7,567 nucleotides of DNA from positions 1 to 7,567 of the forward strand of contig JAUMSH010000033.1 of NCBI GenBank assembly GCA_031292915.1, given 5' to 3'. Below, in pieces: positions 1 to 6,053 of this stretch; position 1 is the first letter of the stretch, and each line of letters opens with the position of its first letter. The stretch is from Collinsella sp. (GTDB taxonomy: Bacteria > Actinomycetota > Coriobacteriia > Coriobacteriales > Coriobacteriaceae). The notes under the pieces are model-generated. The model saw nothing but the letters and a program-made list of their open reading frames with translations. It made no database searches and was not told the origin of the DNA. Position numbers and translations under genes: made by a program.

Positions 1-11
1 AAGAAAGGGCG

Positions 12-33
12 GAGGCGGGGCATGCCCCGCCTC
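12..33. repeat. Perfect GC-rich palindrome (hairpin)
   Basis: A 22-bp perfect palindrome: arms GAGGCGGGG (12-20) and CCCCGCCTC (25-33) around CATG. In RNA it gives a 9-bp GC stem. The flank read leftward is T-rich (CTTTCTT at the window edge), while the rightward flank is only TTACACC, so it could be a terminator, or one end of the structured element that continues to about 120. No neighbouring gene is visible on the left, so the direction cannot be settled. Confidence 0.6.
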
Positions 34-119
34 TTACACCACATCTCTGTGCGCTACCCGCGTGTAAGCCGTGAAAACGGCATTTGGGGCTGTTTTGGCT
101 GTTACTAAAAGGGTAACAG
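33..119. repeat. Cluster of inverted repeats, possible interspersed element or structured RNA
   Basis: Between the palindrome at 12-33 and the operon terminator lie three nested or adjacent inverted repeats. CTTACAC (33-39) pairs with GTGTAAG (62-68). GCCGT-GAAA-ACGGC (68-81) is a 5-bp stem with a GNRA-type loop. CTGTTAC (99-105) pairs perfectly with GTAACAG (113-119) across 7 nt. A further imperfect pair is GGCCTCGAA (149-157) with TTCGAGGGCC (189-198), with one bulge. There is no credible reading frame here. The stretch could be an intergenic repeat, a small RNA, or the regulatory region of a leftward gene outside the window. The base pairing is seen directly; the function is unknown. Confidence 0.4.
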
Positions 120-205
120 TACTCATATTTGCCATTTTTTGCCCACGGGGCCTCGAAGGGGCTGCCAATCAGGTTCCAGGGGAGGTGGTTCGAGGGCCGC
201 AGAGC

Positions 206-244
206 AAAAAAACGGGGGCGCAGGTTGTCCTGCGCCCCCGTTTT
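206..244 (-). terminator. Strong intrinsic terminator of the marR-ABC operon
   Basis: Arms 209-224 and 229-244 are perfectly complementary over 16 bp with a 4-nt loop (TTGT at 225-228 on the plus strand). Read leftward, the GC-rich stem is followed by seven T residues (complement of 206-212), which is a textbook rho-independent terminator. It begins about 30 nt past the stop codon of the 618-aa ABC gene. The plus-strand side also ends in TTTT, so it may work in both directions. Confidence 0.93.
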
Positions 245-274
245 CTGGGCATTGCGGTTGTTTGCCGCCGGTTG

Positions 275-2131
275 TTACGCCGCCTCGTCGAACTGCGAGT
301 TGTACAGGTCGGCGTAGAAGCCGCCTTGGGCGAGCAGCTCGTCGTGCGTGCCCTTCTCGACGATGTCGCCGTCGCGAATCACCAAGATCACGTCGGCGTT
401 GCGGATCGTGGACAGGCGGTGCGCGATGACAAAGCTGGTGCGGCCCTGCATCAGCGCATCCATGGCGCGCTGAATGAGCTCCTCGGTACGTGTGTCGACG
501 TTGGAAGTCGCCTCGTCCAGAATCAGCGCCGGGCGGTCGGCCAAAATGGCACGGGCGATGGTCACGAGCTGGCGCTGACCCTGCGACAGGTTGGTGCCCT
601 CCTCGTTGATCATAAAGTCGTAGCCACCGGCGAGCGTATGAATAAAGTGGTCGCAGCGTGCGGCGCGCGCAGCGGCCTCGACCTCGGCATCGCTCGCGTC
701 GGGGCGTCCGTAGCGGATGTTCTCGCGGATGGTGCCGTTAAACAGCCAGGTGTCCTGCAGCACCATGGCAAACTCGCCGCGCAGTGCAGCGCGGTCCCAG
801 TCGCGCACATCGACGCCCTCGACACGCAGCGAGCCGCCGTCCACGTCGTAGAAGCGCTGCAGCAGCTTAATGAGCGTGGTCTTGCCGGCGCCGGTGGGGC
901 CGACGATGGCGATGGTCTGGCCGGGCTGTGCCTCGCAGCTAAAGTCGTGGATGATGGTCTTGTCGGGCGTGTAGCCAAACTTGACGTGGTCGAACTCCAC
1001 ATGGCCGGGGCGCTTTTCGGGAATCTGCGCGTCGGCCTTCTGCTCCTCCTCGGGCGCGGCCAGGAACTCAAAGACGCGCTCGGTGGCGGCGGCCATCGAC
1101 TGCATCGTGTTGCTCACGTTGCCCAGTTGCTGCACGGGTTGCGTAAAGTTGCGAACGTACTGGATAAAGCTCTGGATGTCGCCGGGCGTGGCATTGCCGG
1201 TCAGCGCGAGCTGCGCGCCCACCACGACGACACCCACGTAGCCCATGTTGCCCACCAGACTCATAAGCGGCATCATCAGGCCCGACAGGAACTGCGAACG
1301 CCAGCCACTAATAAACAGGCGGTCGTTTTGACGGTCGAACTCCTCGATTGAGGCCTCGGCGCGGTCGAACACCTGAATGACATTCTGGCCGGCAAAGTCC
1401 TCCTCGATAATGCCGTTGACGGCGCCCAGGACTTGCTGCTGCTCTCGGAAGTACGGCTGCGAGAAGTGAATCATCACGGTCAGGATAATCGCGGCTGCCG
1501 GCAGCGTGAGCACGGTGACGCCGGTGAGCGGCAGGCTGATCGACAGCATCATGACGAGCACGCCGATAATCTGCGTCACCGAGGTGATGAGCTGGGTCAC
1601 GCTCTGGTTGAGCGACTGGCCGAGCGTATCGACGTCGTTGGTGATGCGGCTGAGCACGTCGCCCTTGCTGTGGCCGTTGAAGTAGCTCATCGGAACGACA
1701 GCAATCTTGGCGGCGATCTCCTTGCGCATGCGATAACAAATCTTTTGCGTGACGCCGGTCATGAGCCAGCCTTGAATCAGGCTGCAGACAGAGCTCGCCA
1801 GATACAGGCAGAGCAAAAAGCCGAGCGTCTTGGCGATCCAGGCAAAGTCGACATCGCCGGTGCCGTTGACCTTGGCGACCAAGCCCTCGAACAGTTTGGT
1901 GGTAACCTGGCCGAGCACCTTGGGTCCCACAATGTTAAAGATGACCGAGCACACGGCAAAGGCGACGGCGGCAAACACGGCAATCTTGTGCTGGCCGATA
2001 TAGCCGAGCAGCTGCCTCATGGTGCCCTTAAAGTCCTTGGCCTTTTCGCCACGACGCATGCCACCCATGCGGCCCATGGGACCACGCTGGCGGGTGGGCT
2101 TGGGAATCTGAGTCTTGGTCTCGTCTGCCAT
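275..2131 (-). CDS. ABC exporter subunit, consensus-ATPase half (618 aa)
   Basis: A fused membrane and ATPase half-transporter of the multidrug/lipid exporter type (ABCB-like). Residues 1-37 are a Gly/Met/Arg-rich cytosolic lead. About six membrane helices span residues 45-350 and the nucleotide-binding domain runs from about 375 to 610. ATPase motifs are complete: A-loop Tyr387, Walker A GPTGAGKTT (411-419), Q-loop Gln459, Walker B ending D539-E540 with the catalytic Glu, D-loop SNVD (543-546) and switch His571. The signature is LSQGQ (515-519), not LSGGQ. This is the usual mark of the partner that donates the weak signature to the degenerate site in heterodimers such as TM287/288 and LmrCD. 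The ATG start overlaps the upstream ABC stop (TAATG), with a strong ribosome site inside that gene. It should pair with the 788-aa subunit in the membrane. The substrate cannot be read from sequence; export is inferred from fold and lack of a binding-protein gene. Confidence 0.95.
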   Translation of the reverse strand: MADETKTQIPKPTRQRGPMGRMGGMRRGEKAKDFKGTMRQLLGYIGQHKIAVFAAVAFAVCSVIFNIVGPKVLGQVTTKLFEGLVAKVNGTGDVDFAWIAKTLGFLLCLYLASSVCSLIQGWLMTGVTQKICYRMRKEIAAKIAVVPMSYFNGHSKGDVLSRITNDVDTLGQSLNQSVTQLITSVTQIIGVLVMMLSISLPLTGVTVLTLPAAAIILTVMIHFSQPYFREQQQVLGAVNGIIEEDFAGQNVIQVFDRAEASIEEFDRQNDRLFISGWRSQFLSGLMMPLMSLVGNMGYVGVVVVGAQLALTGNATPGDIQSFIQYVRNFTQPVQQLGNVSNTMQSMAAATERVFEFLAAPEEEQKADAQIPEKRPGHVEFDHVKFGYTPDKTIIHDFSCEAQPGQTIAIVGPTGAGKTTLIKLLQRFYDVDGGSLRVEGVDVRDWDRAALRGEFAMVLQDTWLFNGTIRENIRYGRPDASDAEVEAAARAARCDHFIHTLAGGYDFMINEEGTNLSQGQRQLVTIARAILADRPALILDEATSNVDTRTEELIQRAMDALMQGRTSFVIAHRLSTIRNADVILVIRDGDIVEKGTHDELLAQGGFYADLYNSQFDEAA

Positions 2132-4497
2132 TAGCGCTCGCCTCCTTCCATGACGGCTGCAATTTCTTCTTGGGTAAGCCCCAGCTCCTCGGCGGAAAGC
2201 TGCGACTGTGCGATCTCCAGGTACGCCGGGCAGCTGCGCAGCAGCTCCTCGTGCGTGCCGGTGCCCACTACGTGGCCGTCGTCGAGCACGATGATCTGGT
2301 CGGCGTGCATGATGGTCGCGATGCGCTGGGCCACGACCACGAGTGCGGCGTCGGTAACGTTTTTGGCCAGCTCCTCGCGCAGGCGCGCGTCGGTCTTGTA
2401 GTCGAGGGCACTAAACGAGTCATCGAACACCACGACCTCGGGCTTTTTGGCCAATGCGCGGGCGATGGCCAGACGCTGGCGCTGACCACCCGAAACATTG
2501 GAGCCGCCCTGGCTGATGGGGGAGTCGTACCCGTCCTCGCGCTCGGCGATAAAGTCCTCCGCCTGGGCGACGCGTGCTGCCTGGCGCATATCCTCGTCAC
2601 TCACCATGTCGCCGGCAAACTTGAGGTTGCTCTCGACGGTGCCCGAGAACAGACGCCCCTGCTGCGGGATGTAACCAATGCGGCGGCGCAGCTCGGAAAG
2701 GGTCATGTCGCGCACGTCGATGCCGTCGAGCGAAATGCTGCCGCCCGTGACGTCGTACAGGCGCGGAATCAGCTGTACGAGCGTGGACTTGCCCGAGCCC
2801 GTGGAGCCAATGATGCCGAGCATCTGACCGGCATGCGTGGTGAAGTTCACACCGCTAATGACGTCGGCGCGGGCATCGGGGTACTGGAAGCTCACGTCGC
2901 GGAAGGTGAGCTCACCGCGCGGCGAGCTGGCCGCGGGCAGTTTGGGCGAGGCAGGGTCGTTGATGCTCGTGGGGCAAGTGATGACCTCTTCCACACGCTC
3001 GGCTGCGACCTCGGCGCGGGGCAGGATAACCGAAACCATGGTGAGGATCATAAACGCCATGACGATCTGCATGGTATAGGAGATAAACGCCATCATGTTG
3101 CCGACCTGCATCACGCCGTCGGACACGCCCTGCGCGCCAAACCAGACGATAAGCACGGTGATGCAGTTCATGACGAGCATCATGAGCGGCATCATAAAGC
3201 TCATGGCGCGGTTGGTGTAGAGCTGCGTGGTCATCAGGTCGAGCGAAGCCTTGTCAAAACGCTCGAGCTCATGCTCCTCGCGGTTGAACGAGCGGATGGG
3301 CATAAGGCCGTCGAGCAGCTCGCGGGCGGTAAGGTTCACGCGGTCAACAAAGCTCTGCATCTTTTTGAACTTGGGCATGGTGAGGCCCATGAGCACGCCG
3401 ACGACGGCCGAAACCGCGATGATGGCCACAGCGATGGTCCACTCCAGGCCGGTGTGGTTGGCCAGGACGCGCATGACGGCGACGATGCCCATGACGGGGG
3501 CCATCAGGCACATGCGGATAAACAGGGTTGCGGCCATCTGGATCTGCTGAATGTCGTTGGTGCAGCGGGTGATGAGCGAGGCCTGGCTAAACTTGCCCAC
3601 TTCGGCCGGCGAGAAGTGCATAACCTTGTTGTAGGTCTCGCGGCGCAGGTCGCGGGCGATGGAGCAGGCGGTGCGCGAAGCCACGGCACCGGTCAGGATG
3701 GTGGCGACGAGCGACACGAGGCACAGTCCAAACATCGTGGTCGCCATGCGGCTCAGGTAGGCGTTCTGCACGTCGGCGGGGTCGATGCCCTGTGCCTTGT
3801 ACTCGTCCTGCACATAGCTCACGGCGCGCTGGGTGACGATGGAGCCCGACATGGAGCCCATTTTGTCCGCCATTTGGTTGGCGCCCTCGACGAGCTTGCC
3901 CTGGTCGATTAGGCCGCCCTCGACACCCAGGCGCAGGCTCTTCATGGTGATCTTGCCGCCGTCGGCATCAATCTGCTTTTGCATGTTTTGCGCCGCCGCG
4001 GCCTTCTGCTGCATCTCGGCGAGCTGCTCGGGCGTCATCGCTGCCATCTGCTCGGGGGTGGGCATGGCCTGGGCAGCGTTGTTGTCTTTCTCACTGGACG
4101 AGCCCATCATGTCGCCCATGGAGTCGGCGTCAATGCCCTGGTTGAGCGAAAGGACGACAGTTTCGGGCAGGCTCATAATGTCGGCAATCTTGCCTCCATC
4201 GGCACGCTCTTCCTCGGTACCCTTATACGTTCGAATGCCATTTTTGTCAGCCTTGCTAAACACGGCCTCCACAGCTTTGGCGTCCTTGGTGCTCATAAAG
4301 AGTTCGAGGTCGTCGAGCGATTCGGCGCGGATGGTGTCGGGTACGGGCGACGCGATGCCGCCTTGCTGCACACCCACGTCGACGATGTCGCTCATATAGG
4401 TAGGCAGCGCCAGATCGGCGTTGCAGCTGATTACGATAAGTACGATAGCTGCGAACAGTGCCAGGATATGTTTTTTAAAGAGCTTGAGAATCCTCAC
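2131..4497 (-). CDS. ABC exporter subunit with degenerate ATP site and large extracellular insert (788 aa)
   Basis: Second half of the heterodimeric exporter, about 170 residues longer than a standard half-transporter. A first membrane helix (about 10-32) is followed by roughly 200 polar residues (about 45-248) before the second helix (about 252-272), so the extra length is a domain outside the cell. The insert is rich in Met, Gln and Ala and contains an 8-residue tandem repeat, TPEQMAAM/TPEQLAEM (147-162). The ATPase domain has Walker A GSTGSGKST (564-572) and a good signature VSGGQ (668-672). Walker B ends D692-D693, Asp replacing the catalytic Glu, and Gln724 replaces the switch His. These changes define the degenerate site of heterodimeric exporters; hydrolysis should occur at the site made by the partner's Walker motifs and this VSGGQ. 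BmrD of BmrCD is a known relative type with an extracellular domain at the same place. Start is GTG, overlapping the marR stop as GTGA. Confidence 0.95.
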   Translation of the reverse strand: MRILKLFKKHILALFAAIVLIVISCNADLALPTYMSDIVDVGVQQGGIASPVPDTIRAESLDDLELFMSTKDAKAVEAVFSKADKNGIRTYKGTEEERADGGKIADIMSLPETVVLSLNQGIDADSMGDMMGSSSEKDNNAAQAMPTPEQMAAMTPEQLAEMQQKAAAAQNMQKQIDADGGKITMKSLRLGVEGGLIDQGKLVEGANQMADKMGSMSGSIVTQRAVSYVQDEYKAQGIDPADVQNAYLSRMATTMFGLCLVSLVATILTGAVASRTACSIARDLRRETYNKVMHFSPAEVGKFSQASLITRCTNDIQQIQMAATLFIRMCLMAPVMGIVAVMRVLANHTGLEWTIAVAIIAVSAVVGVLMGLTMPKFKKMQSFVDRVNLTARELLDGLMPIRSFNREEHELERFDKASLDLMTTQLYTNRAMSFMMPLMMLVMNCITVLIVWFGAQGVSDGVMQVGNMMAFISYTMQIVMAFMILTMVSVILPRAEVAAERVEEVITCPTSINDPASPKLPAASSPRGELTFRDVSFQYPDARADVISGVNFTTHAGQMLGIIGSTGSGKSTLVQLIPRLYDVTGGSISLDGIDVRDMTLSELRRRIGYIPQQGRLFSGTVESNLKFAGDMVSDEDMRQAARVAQAEDFIAEREDGYDSPISQGGSNVSGGQRQRLAIARALAKKPEVVVFDDSFSALDYKTDARLREELAKNVTDAALVVVAQRIATIMHADQIIVLDDGHVVGTGTHEELLRSCPAYLEIAQSQLSAEELGLTQEEIAAVMEGGER
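2141..2147 (-). promoter_or_regulatory. Ribosome-binding site for the 618-aa ABC gene
   Basis: Read leftward the sequence is AAGGAGG, 9 nt before the ATG at 2131-2129. It lies inside the last codons of the 788-aa gene, and the TAATG junction puts stop and start on top of each other. This supports both the chosen start and coupled, near-stoichiometric translation of the two half-transporters. Confidence 0.85.
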
Positions 4498-4943
4498 TCG
4501 GCATCTCTCCTTTCTTGATTGCGGTCGATAATTTCGTTGGCACGTCTAAGAAGGCGCACCATCTCTTGGGTATCTGTTTCGCCAAGCTGCTCGAGGAAGG
4601 CCGCGGTGCGGTCCTCGAATTCCCGACGTTTGATTTCGATAACCTGGAATCCTTTGTCGGTCACCGTGACGTGTACGCGACGACGGTCGGTCTTTGAGTG
4701 CTCGCGCTCGACCCAGCCCTTGGCCTCGAGGGCGCGCAGGATATTGGCGATGCGGGCGCTCGAGACCCAGGCGCGATCAGCGAGTTCGCTCGGCGTGAGC
4801 GAGCCGCCGGCGCGCATGAGGGCGCGCATGACGGCCATCTCGCCACCCAGAGCCTGGTCGGCAAAGCGCGAAACGCGCTGGTGCATGCTGCCAAACTCGG
4901 TAAAGAGCTGACGCCCAAGCTCATGGAAATCGGTATCTTCCAC
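4494..4943 (-). CDS. MarR-family transcriptional regulator (149 aa)
   Basis: A small winged-helix DNA-binding protein, of usual MarR length. The helix-turn-helix covers about residues 47-81 (GSLTPSELADRAWVSSARI and following helix). The wing (82-98) contains the family's D-R-R motif (D86-R87-R88) followed by VTVTDKG. The terminal helices (1-40 and 100-145) would form the dimer interface. It is the first gene of the operon and overlaps the 788-aa ABC gene by 4 nt, the normal place for a local repressor of an efflux pump that is released by a ligand, often the pump's substrate. The start is GTG (4943-4941), preceded by a modest AGGGG at 6 nt; a later Met (residue 20) would remove the first part of the dimerisation helix. 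The start codon lies within an inverted repeat that is probably its own operator. The ligand is unknown. Confidence 0.92.
   Translation of the reverse strand: MEDTDFHELGRQLFTEFGSMHQRVSRFADQALGGEMAVMRALMRAGGSLTPSELADRAWVSSARIANILRALEAKGWVEREHSKTDRRRVHVTVTDKGFQVIEIKRREFEDRTAAFLEQLGETDTQEMVRLLRRANEIIDRNQERRDAE
4506..4513 (-). promoter_or_regulatory. Ribosome-binding site deciding the GTG start of the 788-aa ABC gene
   Basis: Read leftward this is AAAGGAGA, 8 nt before the GTG at 4497-4495. The match and spacing support GTG rather than a later Met as start, and place initiation at the 4-nt overlap with the regulator's TGA. Confidence 0.8.
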
Positions 4944-4983
4944 CGAAAACCCCTAACACTAGAAACTATTTTCGGTGGAAGAT
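4935..4983 (-). promoter_or_regulatory. Candidate MarR operator: 15-bp inverted repeat over the start codon
   Basis: ATCTTCCACCGAAAA (4935-4949) is the exact reverse complement of 4969-4983, separated by 19 nt. An outer ACC/GGT match continues after a 3-nt offset. Each arm contains an internal TTC-N4-GAA near-palindrome, so the layout could be two dimer sites in opposite orientation about three helical turns apart (34 bp from arm to arm). The left arm covers the GTG start of the regulator and the right arm reaches the candidate -10. Binding would block transcription start. In the mRNA the arms could also form a hairpin hiding the start codon. Autoregulation is inferred from MarR practice. Confidence 0.7.
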
Positions 4984-4987
4984 GATA
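4982..4987 (-). promoter_or_regulatory. Candidate -10 of the marR-ABC operon
   Basis: Read leftward, TATCAT matches TATAAT at five of six positions and sits about 39 nt before the GTG, touching the operator's distal arm. There is no good -35 at 16-18 nt. An alternative is TTGCCT (5013-5018) with TATGGG (4990-4995) at 17 nt, which has a better -35 and a poorer -10. Either way the operator would lie at or just past the transcription start. Confidence 0.3.
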
Positions 4988-5052
4988 CCCCCATACGCGG
5001 GCCTCATACAGTAGGCAATATTAAGAGCTCATTAAGACTTAAAATCATTCAA

Positions 5053-5080
5053 TTGCTAAAGCGTTTCAAAGAACTATCAT
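5053..5080 (+). promoter_or_regulatory. Candidate promoter for the dehydrogenase gene
   Basis: TTGCTA (5053-5058) and TATCAT (5075-5080) are spaced by 16 nt, inside an AT-rich island (about 5017-5080) that contrasts with the GC-rich surroundings. It would give a leader of about 110 nt. A second perfect TATAAT lies at 5129-5134 but lacks a well-spaced -35 (TTGTCA at 5101-5106 is 22 nt away). Just upstream is the small palindrome TTAAGACTTAA (5032-5042). Which promoter is used cannot be decided from sequence. Confidence 0.4.
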
Positions 5081-5195
5081 GCCCGCGGTTAGGCGAGGGG
5101 TTGTCACCACCATGACGACTGGGACTCATATAATCGCCACGTGCGATGCTCCAACTTCCCGCAAGGAGACACCTTACATAAAGGGGGATGGAGTC

Positions 5196-5945
5196 ATGGC
5201 ATTTGACTTCACGGGCAAGACCGCGATTGTCACGGGCGGCACTCAGGGCATTGGCCTCGAGATCGCCAAGGGCATCGTCGCGGGCGGCGGACATGTCGCG
5301 CTCATCGCAAGGAACGCTGCTAAGGGCGAGGCCGCTGTGGCCGAGCTTGGCGAGGGCAACAAGTTCTATCAGCTCGATGTCGCCGATGCGCCCAAGGCGC
5401 GCGAGACCGTCGAGCAGATTTTTACGGACCTGCCGCAAACCAACATCCTGATCAACTGCGCTGGCGTCATCAGCACCAAGAAGTTCGACGAGATCGATGA
5501 CACCGAGTGGCGTCGCACCATCGACATCAACCTCAATGGCACCTTTACCATGATGAACGCCGTGTACCCGCACTTTAAGGCGGCTCATGCCGGCACTATC
5601 GTCAACGTGAGTTCTGTTGCTGGCAAGATCGGCGGCGGCCTGCTCGGCACCGCGGCTTACGCGAGCTCCAAGGCCGGTGTTAACGGTCTAACCAAGGCGG
5701 TCGCCAAGGAAGGCGGCAAGTTTGGCGTCCGCTGCAACGCCGTGTGCCCGTCGCTCACGTTGACCGATATGACCTCGATTCTCTCTGACGAGAATTCTCA
5801 GCGCATCATCAACGGTATTCCTCTGGGCCGCGCCGCCCAGGCCAGCGAGCCTGCGCAGATGGTGCTGTTCTTCGCTTCCGACCTCGCCAGCTTCGTGAAC
5901 GGCGAGATCGGTGACTGCGACGGCGGCATCGTCCTGGACGGGTAA
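5196..5945 (+). CDS. Classical short-chain dehydrogenase/reductase (249 aa)
   Basis: A Rossmann-fold NAD(P)-dependent oxidoreductase of the FabG/KduD/gluconate-dehydrogenase type; length is typical. Visible motifs in order: cofactor loop TGGTQGIG (13-20), NCAG (87-90, normally NNAG), and the full catalytic tetrad N112, S140, Y155, K159 (YASSK). Arg39 follows the second strand where NAD-preferring members usually have Asp, so NADP(H) is the likelier cofactor (inference). The usual PG after the fifth-sixth strands is PS (185-186). The ATG at 5196 is preceded by AAGGGGG (5181-5187) at 8 nt. The frame is open upstream to an ATG at 5079, but that extension lacks a ribosome site and SDR character. 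The neighbouring KdgT-type permease makes a sugar-acid or ketodeoxygluconate substrate possible, but a hairpin separates them and FabG-like roles are not excluded. Confidence 0.93.
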   Translation: MAFDFTGKTAIVTGGTQGIGLEIAKGIVAGGGHVALIARNAAKGEAAVAELGEGNKFYQLDVADAPKARETVEQIFTDLPQTNILINCAGVISTKKFDEIDDTEWRRTIDINLNGTFTMMNAVYPHFKAAHAGTIVNVSSVAGKIGGGLLGTAAYASSKAGVNGLTKAVAKEGGKFGVRCNAVCPSLTLTDMTSILSDENSQRIINGIPLGRAAQASEPAQMVLFFASDLASFVNGEIGDCDGGIVLDG

Positions 5946-5964
5946 TACTCCGCGACGATTATTC

Positions 5965-6004
5965 GGCGACGGCTCCTGCGACTCGGGACCGTCGCCTTCT
6001 TTCT
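5965..6004 (+). terminator. Terminator-like hairpin after the dehydrogenase
   Basis: GGCGACGG (5965-5972) pairs perfectly with CCGTCGCC (5989-5996) and is followed by TTCTTTCT. Three more pairs can form inside the stem after one mismatch. It begins 20 nt past the stop codon. It probably ends or attenuates the dehydrogenase transcript, so the permease downstream would need its own promoter or read-through. Confidence 0.75.
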
Positions 6005-6013
6005 GATATAGGC

Positions 6014-6036
6014 GCATGCGGCTACGATTCGCATGC
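6014..6036 (+). repeat. Inverted repeat just before the permease ribosome site
   Basis: GCATGCG (6014-6020) and CGCATGC (6030-6036) are a perfect 7-bp pair across 9 nt, ending 6 nt before the AGGAG of the permease gene. It could be an operator for a sugar-acid regulator or a 5' stabilising hairpin. TACGAT (6023-6028) within the loop is a weak -10 with only TTTCTG as -35. Symmetry is seen; function is inference. Confidence 0.45.
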
Positions 6037-6053
6037 ATCCAAAGGAGATATAT

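Noticed and set aside
71..1351. Open frame of 426 codons on the plus strand opposite the 618-aa ABC gene
   Set aside because: It is antisense to a gene with complete ABC motifs, has skewed Val/Ala/His/Arg composition typical of GC-rich shadow frames, and crosses the operon terminator.
2170..3912. Open frame of 580 codons on the plus strand opposite the 788-aa ABC gene
   Set aside because: Antisense shadow of a certain coding region, His/Asp/Gly-rich with no recognisable domain or ribosome site.
5079..5195. N-terminal extension of the dehydrogenase to an upstream ATG
   Set aside because: No ribosome site, residues unlike any SDR N-terminus, and it covers the likely promoter; the ATG at 5196 has AAGGGGG at good spacing.
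5049..5588. Minus-strand frame of 179 codons over the divergent promoter region and the start of the dehydrogenase gene
   Set aside because: Overlaps the SDR cofactor-loop coding region in antisense and has no family features.
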